This document shows, in pieces, positions 8,316 through 16,800 of a stretch of DNA of 50,446 bases. A model generated the notes under the pieces. It worked only from the letters and a program-made list of their open reading frames with translations. It did not search any database and was not told the DNA's origin. Position numbers and translations under genes: made by a program. Position 1 is the stretch's first letter. Each line of letters begins with the position of its first letter. This DNA is from a bacterium UBP2_UBA5202 (GTDB lineage Bacteria; Edwardsbacteria; AC1; EtOH8): the NCBI GenBank assembly GCA_002412795.1, contig DHVS01000012.1, forward strand, positions 1-50,446, in the 5' to 3' direction.

Positions 8316-11006
8316 ATGAACCGAAAATTGTTCACATTTTTGGGTCTGGCGCTGTTGCTGTTCTGCTCGGCGGCAGTGCAGGCCAAGCCCAGGGAAAAGG
8401 GCAGGGCAATGCCGTTTAAAACACCGGTGGCAGCCAAGGCCACCCTGGACACGGTGTTCTTTGATAATTTTGAGACCGACACCATGGGCTGGTCGGTAAC
8501 CGACATGGCGGTCCAGCCGCCCTACTGGCATATCGACACCTATAACGCCTATTCCGGCAGATCATTCTGGTGCGGTACAGCCACCGATGTCGAAGGCTGG
8601 GTTGATCCTCCGGGCTACGGCGACGGCTGGGCCCAGTTCCTGATCTCCCCCGAGATTGACCTTTCGGCGGTGACGGCCGACTCAATAGTTTTGACCTACT
8701 GGCAGAACAACCGGCTGGAAGCCCCGGACCCGGGCGATGACTGGGACTGCATCAACGTCTGGATTACCACGGTTACCACCGATTCCAGTTGGAATTTTGA
8801 TAACTGGATATATATCTTTCCCGATACCATCCGTTATCCCGGCACCGGTTATAATGTTGATTCGCCTTACTCCTGGAAATATATCGGCCTGGTACCGGAC
8901 GGCACATATATCCCCGGCTGGGGAGGAATCAAGGACTGGCACCGGGTGGCCTTTGACCTGAGCGCCTACAAGGGACAGAAGGTAAAGCTGGCCTTTATCG
9001 GCACCAGCGATGCGGCCCAGTCCGACCAGTCTCATCAGTCAGCCGTTAACTATCACGGTATGTGGTACCTGGACAACATAGCGGTGGACACCGTGACGGC
9101 CGGAGGGAACTCGGGCCACGCCTTCTTTGAGGACTGTGAGGCCGGGATGGGCGACTGGTACGCCCACAGCAAGGTGCCGCAATATTTCTGGCATCGCACC
9201 AACCGGATGGCCTATAGTCCGACCACTTCCTGGTGGAACGGGAATGAATCCACCGGTAAATACAAGTGGGGGCAATCCGATGCCATGACCTCGCCGGTCA
9301 TAGACTTAAGCGAAGTGCGGAATACCGATGCCTGTTACGCCGATTTTAAAACATGGCTGGACATACCGGATGACGGCACGGATCCGAATGGTTTGAATGA
9401 CTGGTATAAAATTGAATTTTCGGCCGATTCCGGCCGGAACTGGGTGGATAATTTCGGCATCAATATTGATGCTTCCAAAACCTGGGTGGACCATTCAACC
9501 TTCTACCAGGTGAATTTAGCCAACTATATCGGCAAGACCGTGATGATCCGCATCGGCGTGGGTACCGACGGCGACAATAATGTGGGCGAAGGTATGTACG
9601 TGGACGACTTCATCGTCTGGGGCAAGACCCGCGATCCCCTGCCGCCGGCCAGCACCATCTGCTTAGTGGACAACGACGGGAGCGCCGCCGACATTTCGGA
9701 CAACTCCTGGACCAAATACATGGAATCATCCATGGCCAATCTGGGTTATAAATATTCGCTGGTGACCATAGGCGGTAATAAGGTGATGACACCGGGTTAT
9801 CTGGAGCAGTATCCGGTGGTTATCTGGAATCTGGGTTCCAATTTCGATTACCGGGCCGGAAAGAAGGAGCTGACCGTAACCGACCAGGCATGCATCCTGT
9901 CCTACCTAAACAACGGCGGCAACCTGTGGATGTCCGGGCAGTATTTCTTCTTTGCCAACGGCACCCAGCTGGACACCACCGTTCACCCCAACTTCTGGAT
10001 GGACTACCTGCACCTGGCCCCGGAGGACGGTTGGGCGCCGCAGAGCACTTACAGGGGTTTCGGGGCGGCCGGCGACCCGATCGGAGACGGCCTGTCCGAC
10101 TCGCTGTTCTACGACCGGCTCAACGGCAACTCCGTCTGGACCAATCCGGACCGGGGCTATTTCCTCAATCCCGACACCGCCAATTACCCGGTGGCCGGTT
10201 TCATGTCCAACGACTACAGCAACTTCATCGGCCTGCGCTACCACGACGCCGGGCTGGGCTACAACCTGGTCTACACCTCGTTCCCCTTCGAGGCCGTTCC
10301 CTCCCCGGAAAACCGCGATACTTTGATGTCCCGGGTCATCAACTGGCTGAGGCCCGGACTGGACGGCGACTATATGCCGCCGGCGGTGCCCCAGGGCCTG
10401 GCGCTGACCCAGAGCTACGACACCGTCAAATGCGCCTGGAGGGCCAATTCCGAGGCGGACATCAAGGGCTATAATGTCTTCCGCTCCCTGCAGAGCGGGA
10501 TCCCCACCTGGACCAAGGTAGGAACGGTGCTGGCTCCGGACACCGTATATGCCGACACCGCCGTTCAGTCAAGCCTGACCTATAATTACGCCCTGACGGC
10601 CTACGACACCCTGGTCCCGGCCAACGAAAGCCTGAAGTCGCGGTGGTCCCGGATCTATGTGCTGCCCTGGAAACTGGGAATAGAAGGCCAGCCGGTCAGC
10701 GTCATTCCGGCCCGGTTCAGCCTGGAACAGAACAAGCCGAATCCCTTTAAGGGCAATACCGAGATCCAATTCGCCCTGCCCAACGCTTCCCGGGTGGAGC
10801 TGGGAGTTTACAACGTGGCCGGGCAGAAGGTGGCCTCGCTGGCCTCCGGTTCCTACCCCGCCGGGTATCACAGCATCCGCTGGAACGGCCGGGACGGACA
10901 GGGTCGGCTGCTTTCCAACGGGGTTTATTTCTACCGGCTGGAGGCCCGGGGCCAGAACGGCCAGGAGCGCCTGAGCCAGACCAAACGACTGATAATTGTG
11001 AAGTAG
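8316..11006 (+). CDS. secreted multidomain beta-sandwich protein with sorting domain
   Basis: 896 aa with a signal peptide (cleavage near AVQA, residue 23) and a strong GGGAGG ribosome site. Two MAM-like/immune-inhibitor-A-like beta-sandwich modules are seen (about 45-250 and 265-440; each opens with FxDxxE and contains SPEIDLS or SPVIDLS). Next is an alpha/beta module resembling a class I glutamine-amidotransferase fold (about 445-690; ICLVDNDG, then YLNNGGNLWMSGQ) without an obvious catalytic triad. A fibronectin-III domain (about 690-780) and an FlgD-Ig-like C-terminal domain (about 805-896; NKPNPF, VYNVAGQKV, WNGRDGQG, final LIIVK) follow. No catalytic motif was recognised, so an adhesive or glycan-binding surface role is possible but unproven. 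It is followed after 16 bases by the next cargo gene. Confidence 0.75.
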   Translation: MNRKLFTFLGLALLLFCSAAVQAKPREKGRAMPFKTPVAAKATLDTVFFDNFETDTMGWSVTDMAVQPPYWHIDTYNAYSGRSFWCGTATDVEGWVDPPGYGDGWAQFLISPEIDLSAVTADSIVLTYWQNNRLEAPDPGDDWDCINVWITTVTTDSSWNFDNWIYIFPDTIRYPGTGYNVDSPYSWKYIGLVPDGTYIPGWGGIKDWHRVAFDLSAYKGQKVKLAFIGTSDAAQSDQSHQSAVNYHGMWYLDNIAVDTVTAGGNSGHAFFEDCEAGMGDWYAHSKVPQYFWHRTNRMAYSPTTSWWNGNESTGKYKWGQSDAMTSPVIDLSEVRNTDACYADFKTWLDIPDDGTDPNGLNDWYKIEFSADSGRNWVDNFGINIDASKTWVDHSTFYQVNLANYIGKTVMIRIGVGTDGDNNVGEGMYVDDFIVWGKTRDPLPPASTICLVDNDGSAADISDNSWTKYMESSMANLGYKYSLVTIGGNKVMTPGYLEQYPVVIWNLGSNFDYRAGKKELTVTDQACILSYLNNGGNLWMSGQYFFFANGTQLDTTVHPNFWMDYLHLAPEDGWAPQSTYRGFGAAGDPIGDGLSDSLFYDRLNGNSVWTNPDRGYFLNPDTANYPVAGFMSNDYSNFIGLRYHDAGLGYNLVYTSFPFEAVPSPENRDTLMSRVINWLRPGLDGDYMPPAVPQGLALTQSYDTVKCAWRANSEADIKGYNVFRSLQSGIPTWTKVGTVLAPDTVYADTAVQSSLTYNYALTAYDTLVPANESLKSRWSRIYVLPWKLGIEGQPVSVIPARFSLEQNKPNPFKGNTEIQFALPNASRVELGVYNVAGQKVASLASGSYPAGYHSIRWNGRDGQGRLLSNGVYFYRLEARGQNGQERLSQTKRLIIVK

Positions 11007-11022
11007 GAAGGAGATATATACA

Positions 11023-13404
11023 ATGAAAAAAATCGCATTATTTCTCGCACTGATCATATGTGCATCGGCAGGTTTTGCTGCGGCCCCGACCTTTTCCCTG
11101 ACCACCATCTTGCCGAACACTACCTTCAGCGGGCCCTACGTGGTCAGAAGCGTCATCCGGTGCGCCGACGGCCTGACCAACATTTATCTGGGGCACCAGC
11201 TGAACAACGCCTATGGCAGCAATCCCTGGGGCTGGGCGGACTGGCCGACCCCGGATTCCACCCATGCCGACACCTTTTATTTCACCATCCCGGAGATCCC
11301 GGTCGGGGTGGAGACCCCGCCCCAGATAGATTACATAGTCTATGCCGAGAACCCTTCTACCTGGGAATATGCCTCCGATCCGGAATACCCGGGCTTCTAT
11401 TCATTCTTATACCTTTTATACAGTCCCCAGTTTTCCTCGGTCTCGGCCCTGGGCGACACTTTTTTCACCGGCCCTTACGTGGTTAAAACCAATTTGACCA
11501 CCGAATACGGGAACGTACCCAGCAGCGATGAGATTTACAGCGACATCGCGGGAGGAGCCACCTATCCCCGGGACAGCCTGGGTGCGGACGGTTTTTATTA
11601 CTACACCATTCCCCGGTATGCCAACAATACCATGACCCCGGTCGAGGTCAACTGGTTCATGACCGCCTATGATGAGGTGGGAAACTGGGCCAATTACCCG
11701 CTGAAACGTGATACTATGAACCACTTCACCATCATCGACCCCAAGCCCTCCAACACCAGGGCGCTGGCCAACACCCAGCAGAATGGGCCCTTTGCGGTCT
11801 GGACCACCTATAAGGCCGAAGGCAATGTGATCAACGACTCCCTGTGGGTCTACAACAGCGGGATCAGCGACTGGGAACCATTTGGGCGGGACAGCCTGGT
11901 GGGAAACGTTTACTACTACACCATTCCCCAGCAGCAGCAGGCGGTGGTAAGTCCGGTGCTGGTGCAGTGGTATTTAAAGGCCTCCGACGACCTGACCGGG
12001 AACTATACCTACGTTCCGGTCAGCGCCAATCCCGGGGTTCAGGTCCCGTTCTCCTTCCGGATACTGGACCTGACCGCGCCTACTGTTTCCAACGTTACCC
12101 AGATAGACAATACTTCCTTTACCGGGCCGTTTGAGGTCAAGGCCAGTTGCCGCGACACCTCCGGCATCGGCCAGGTCAGGGTATATTTCCGGGCCAAGCC
12201 CGCCACCGGCGATACTTCCTGGAACTATCTGCCGATGGTCGCCACCGGCAACCCCGACGAGTACAAGGCCAGCTTGCCGCTGCAGACCCCCGGGATGCTG
12301 GTCCAGTACTATGTTTCCTCCTATGACGGGGCATTGACCCCTGCCGGAACTCTCCAGAAGAACACCGCTTATTACCCGGCCGGCGGCCCGCTGACCCCCA
12401 ACCATTTTTACACCGGCAGTCCCCAGTACAAGCTGCTGCTGGTCAACGACGGGCTGGCGGCCACCAATTATGAGCCTTACTACACCTCGTGCCTGGACAG
12501 CAACGGCGTCACCTTCGGCTACTGGGACAACCGCAAGGCCAACGTGCTTTCCCAGCTGCATAACGTCAACACCCTGGTCTGGTTCACCGGAGACGACAGC
12601 GTCAATACCCTGACCGCGGCCGACCGGGAGTCGCTGAAGACCTTTTTGGACCTGGGCGGAAAACTGCTGCTGTCCTCCAAGAACCTGGGGCAGGACCTGC
12701 TGCCGGATACCGGCGATGTCTTCTACAAGGATTACCTGAAGGCCACCCTGGTGGCCACCAACAGCACCAATTACTTTTTGGGTGGCCAGCCCAACCAGTT
12801 GCCGCTGACCTTCGGGGCCACCGAGTCGCTGGTGGTGGGCGGAGTGGGCGGGGCCAACAACCGCTTTTCCATGGATAAGATCAAACCGCTGGCCGGCGGC
12901 GATTCGGTGTTCACCTTCAAACCCTCGGGCTCGTCGGGAGTGGTCAGCTGTTCCACCACCTACCAGACCATCTACTGCACCGTGCCCCTGGAAGCCATGA
13001 CCAAGGACCGGGCGGGCGGAAGGATGTCGCGCACCACCTTCATCGGAAGGGCCCTGAACTGGTTCGGCATCCAGACCTTCTACAAGGTGGAGGGCGAGGC
13101 GGTGGCCGAGGCCGGGCTGATCAACGATGCGGCCCTGCTTTACCAGGCCTATCCCAACCCGTTCAGCAGCAGCACCACCATCAGCTTTAACCTGCCGGCC
13201 GAAGGCCGGGTGTCGCTGATCGTTTACAACGTGCTGGGCCAGGCGGTCAGGACCGTCTGCGACGAACAAAGGCCGGCCGGGGTGCACAAGATCGCCTGGA
13301 ACGGCAAGGACGAATCCGGCGCCAAGGTCTCCAACGGCATCTACCTTTACCGGCTGGTGGCCAACGGCCAAAGCCAGACCAAGAAGGTGGTTGTTCTTAG
13401 GTAA
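11023..13404 (+). CDS. secreted protein with four tandem ~100-residue repeats and sorting domain
   Basis: 793 aa with a signal peptide (residues 1-20) and AAGGAG at 11008-11013. Four tandem Ig-like repeats occupy about residues 24-440. Each begins with a FxGPYVV-like or GPF motif and the first three end around YYYTIP...P..V.WY..A.D. A glutamine-amidotransferase-like module follows (about 468-690; LLLVNDG, WFTGDDS, FLDLGGKLLLSSKNLG). The C-terminal FlgD-Ig-like domain (about 705-793; YPNPFSS, VYNVLGQAV, WNGKDESG, KKVVVLR) is a close match to those of its neighbours. The function of the repeats is not recognised. It is co-transcribed with the gene at 8316 and ends at a terminator. Confidence 0.75.
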   Translation: MKKIALFLALIICASAGFAAAPTFSLTTILPNTTFSGPYVVRSVIRCADGLTNIYLGHQLNNAYGSNPWGWADWPTPDSTHADTFYFTIPEIPVGVETPPQIDYIVYAENPSTWEYASDPEYPGFYSFLYLLYSPQFSSVSALGDTFFTGPYVVKTNLTTEYGNVPSSDEIYSDIAGGATYPRDSLGADGFYYYTIPRYANNTMTPVEVNWFMTAYDEVGNWANYPLKRDTMNHFTIIDPKPSNTRALANTQQNGPFAVWTTYKAEGNVINDSLWVYNSGISDWEPFGRDSLVGNVYYYTIPQQQQAVVSPVLVQWYLKASDDLTGNYTYVPVSANPGVQVPFSFRILDLTAPTVSNVTQIDNTSFTGPFEVKASCRDTSGIGQVRVYFRAKPATGDTSWNYLPMVATGNPDEYKASLPLQTPGMLVQYYVSSYDGALTPAGTLQKNTAYYPAGGPLTPNHFYTGSPQYKLLLVNDGLAATNYEPYYTSCLDSNGVTFGYWDNRKANVLSQLHNVNTLVWFTGDDSVNTLTAADRESLKTFLDLGGKLLLSSKNLGQDLLPDTGDVFYKDYLKATLVATNSTNYFLGGQPNQLPLTFGATESLVVGGVGGANNRFSMDKIKPLAGGDSVFTFKPSGSSGVVSCSTTYQTIYCTVPLEAMTKDRAGGRMSRTTFIGRALNWFGIQTFYKVEGEAVAEAGLINDAALLYQAYPNPFSSSTTISFNLPAEGRVSLIVYNVLGQAVRTVCDEQRPAGVHKIAWNGKDESGAKVSNGIYLYRLVANGQSQTKKVVVLR

Positions 13405-13418
13405 AATCAGGAGTTTTT

Positions 13419-13452
13419 TATAAAGGCGGGAATGAAATTCCCGCCTTTATTT
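13419..13452 (+). terminator. rho-independent terminator ending the 8316-13404 operon
   Basis: ATAAAGGCGGGAAT is followed by its complement ATTCCCGCCTTTAT, forming a stem of more than 10 bp. It is preceded by TTTTTT and followed by a T-rich stretch. Confidence 0.85.
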
Positions 13453-13588
13453 GCATTTAACGGTGAAAAAAATGCACGCCTATAATATATTGCAAATAAA
13501 CAAGTTAATTAAATTACTGGGTTTAAATGCAAAAAAGTAAAACTGATTATCCTCTTCGTTCAGGAACACTGGATACCGGGGATACTTT

Positions 13589-13672
13589 GGAACTCATCTC
13601 CTCTATCCCATTCTCTTGGATAAATGTGGGCTAACATCAAGTAAGAGAAGGGGAAGAAAAGGGGTTGAGTTT
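13589..13672 (+). repeat. dispersed repeat, GGAACTCATC...GGGGTTGAGTTT family, copy 1
   Basis: This copy starts GGAACTCATC and ends GGGGTTGAGTTT. The same ends in the same relative orientation bound the complementary-strand sequence at 43898-43985, and the GGGGTTGAGTTT end recurs at 50406-50446. The interior is only partly conserved. It has no coding capacity. Confidence 0.6.
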
Positions 13673-13737
13673 AGATTCTCTAACTCTTATAGTTATTTCC
13701 TGACAGAGAGGATATATATATATATATGGCACAGATA

Positions 13738-13766
13738 TTGCATTTTAAAGCATTATAGCATATAAT
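13738..13766 (+). promoter_or_regulatory. promoter of the subtilisin gene
   Basis: TTGCAT (13738-13743), a 17-base spacer and a perfect TATAAT (13761-13766) lie 38 bases before the ATG. Confidence 0.65.
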
Positions 13767-13804
13767 AATAAACAGATAACTCATAATAAATTTTAGGAGG
13801 TTTT

Positions 13805-16800
13805 ATGGCACGGAAAACAAGTCTGCTGACCACGGCAATAATTGCTTTGGCCGGCTTGGCATTATTGGTGGCTTTTGGCCTGAACGAAGTGACCGCTTAC
13901 AAGGCGGACATCAAGGGCCAGCCCCAGCAGCCAACCACCGTCAGCGCGGCTGCCAATGCGCCGGCGGTAATAAAGGCGGCCAACGTTCCCGACCAGGCCT
14001 CATGGGCCGGGATGGCCAAGATCAGCGTTCCGGTGGAAGCTCCTGCTTCCCCCAAAATCACTTTCTCCAACGGTTACCAGATAGACGCCCAGTTGGGCGA
14101 GCCCAAGCTGCCGGAAGACCTTAAGTACGGCCAGCCCAAGGCCGATGAGACCACCTATTACATAGTCCAGTTCAACGGACCGGTCCAGGAGTCCTGGCGC
14201 AAGGGCCTGGAGGCCGAGGGCGCCGAGATCATGTTCTATCTGCCCCAGTACGCCTACGTGGTGCGGATGACCGAGACCGCCCGGGCCAAAATAGTCAACG
14301 CCAAGAGCAACATCGCCTACACCGGGCTGTTCCAGCCGGCCTACAAGATCTCCGAACAGGCCGTGGCCAAGGCCTCCGCTGCCAAGGGCGGGACCTTCCG
14401 GGCCGCCATCCTGGTGTTCAGCCCCGAGGACATGGCCGCCACCGTCCAGCAGGTGGAAGCCATAGTGGGTCACAAGATCTTCATGAAAACCTCCACAGAA
14501 TGGGCCCCGGGCAAGTGGCACAATAAGATCTTCGTTGATGTTACCAAGGAGCAGATCAACTCCCTGGCCAACGCCAAGGGCATCTACTGGATCGAGCCCA
14601 TGTTAAAGTTCAAGACCCACAACGCCAACACCCAGGTGACGATGCAGAACGGCGTCCTTACTGCCAACGCCAGGGTGATATGGGCCAAGGGCATCAACGG
14701 CGAGGGCCAGATAATCCAGAACTTAGACACCGGCTGTTCCGAGGCCAACGAGTATTTCAGAGATAACGCCCGCCGCAAATCCACCTGGTACTGGGACAAC
14801 AGCCACCGCAAGGTGGTGGGCCAGCGGGCGGGGGCCCGGGCCGACGAAATAGAATTAGGCTGGCATGAAGGCAGCATGTCCAAGTTCGGCGACGAGGCCG
14901 CCAATTCCTACCACGGCACCCACACCGCCGGCAGCAATTGCGGCAACGACAGCACCATCTTGGCAGGCACTGCCGAAGGCATGGCCAAGGATGCCAAGCT
15001 GCTGTTCATAGACGGCGGCGGCGACTCCGGCTCGGTCTACGGCACCTATGACCTGAACCGGGTGGGAGCCTGGGGCTGGGACAGCACCGTGGCCAACGGC
15101 ATCCCCCGGGCCTACATCTCCTCCAACTCCTGGGGCAGCGACGACAGCGGCAAGTACAGCGGCAGCTCCATGGAGGCTGACCAGTTCATGTGGAGCCACA
15201 AGGACTACCTGTGGGTGTTCGCCAACGGCAACACCGGCACCGCGGGCCAGCCCGGCGGCAAGGCCGGATCCCCGGCCACCTGCAAGAACGGAGTGGCGGT
15301 GGGCGCCCTGGCTTCAGCCGGAGCCGGCGGTTTGGGCGGGGCCAACACCAAGGCCACCTTCTCCAGCTGGGGCCGGCTGGTGGACGGGCGCTTAAGCCCC
15401 ACGGTCAGCGCTCCGGGCGTCAACATCATATCGGCCGACGGCGACGGGGCCGGCACCAGAACCATGAGCGGCACCTCCATGGCCTGTCCGATCGTGGCCG
15501 GCAGCGCCGCCATGCTCAGGCAGTACTTTACCGAGGGCTGGTATCCCACCGGCCTTAAGGTGGCAGCCAACGGGTTCATCCCCTCCGCCGCTCTAATGAA
15601 AGCCACCCTGGCCATCAGCGGCGACAGCACCACCAGCTGGTGCGGCTCCTTCGTGCCGGACTCCCTGTTCGGCTGGGGCCGGGTCAATTTGGACACCGCC
15701 CTGTTCTTTTCTGGCAATCAGGTCAAGCTGCTGTTGCAGGACAACCGCACCGGGATCAACACCGGCGAGGCCCTGGAATATCAGGTCAGGATCCCGGCCC
15801 TCGCCACCGGTCTTAAGATATCCCTGACTTGGACCGATTATCCCGGAGCTACCTTTGCTGCCAAGACCCTGGTCAACGACCTGGACCTGGATGCCTACAG
15901 TCCTGCGGCGGCACGCTACCGGGGCAACCGGTACGGTACAGTTCTTCCCCGGCAGTCGGTCACCACCGCCACCACAAACGATTCAATAGACATTATTGAG
16001 GGCATCAAGGTGGTTTCCCCGGCGGAGGGAACCTGGAAGATCCGGGTCACCGGCAAGAACGTGGCCATGGGGCCGCAGCCATTTGCTCTGGTGGTCACCT
16101 ACCGTACGGCCCTGCCCGCGGCCGGCAAGGTTTACCTGGACAAGCCGGTCTATGCCGTCCCCACCACCGCAGGTTCCATCGACACCCTGCGGATAGAGGT
16201 ATACGACATGAACAAGACCGGCAACTGCACGGTGTTCGTGTGGTCCAAGCTGGCCGAGCCCAAGCAGGGTACCAGCTATCCCGAGACATTGATCCTGGCC
16301 CTGACCGGCACCGGCCTTTACAAGGGCACCATGCCGCTGGAGAACTCGACCCCCATTACTTTCAACAACAAAAAGCTTAACGCCGACCAGAACGACACCA
16401 TTTACGTCATCTACAACGACGCATTGCCGCTCGGCGTGGACACCGCCAAGGCGGTAGTGGACGCAAGCCTGTTCACCATCACCAATGTAAGGGCCGGCGA
16501 CACCCAGCCACCGGTGGGCACGATGAAGAACGTTCTGTGGACCACCTCCCGCAATGCCACCAGGAAGGTCTACTACGGCCCCACCACGGCGCTGGGGTCG
16601 GTGGCTGTCTCCGACACCCCCACCATGGTCAACCATACCCTGCAACTATCCGGGCTGGCCGGCAACACCCTTTACTATTTCGACGTGGAGTCCAAAGACG
16701 CCCGGGGCATCACCCTGCGCGACAACAACGGAGGCCGCCATTATTCCTTCAGCACCGGCGGCGGCAGCGGCCAGAGCGACATTCTGGTCTGGATGTGGGA

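Larger units (their letters stand above)
13453..13804. other. AT-rich intergenic region before the subtilisin gene
   Basis: No gene is supported. It contains a divergent dispersed repeat (13589-13672), an AT dinucleotide run (about 13711-13727), a promoter (13738-13766) and the AGGAGG ribosome site (13795-13800) of the next gene. Confidence 0.7.

Noticed and set aside
11974..13371. 465-codon open frame on the - strand opposite the repeat protein
   Set aside because: A GC-rich shadow of the + strand gene, Gly/Val/Gln-rich with no domain, signal or promoter.
13711..13727. AT dinucleotide run as a phase-variation switch for the subtilisin
   Set aside because: It lies upstream of the -35 region (13738) and does not alter promoter spacing or the reading frame; the run is short.
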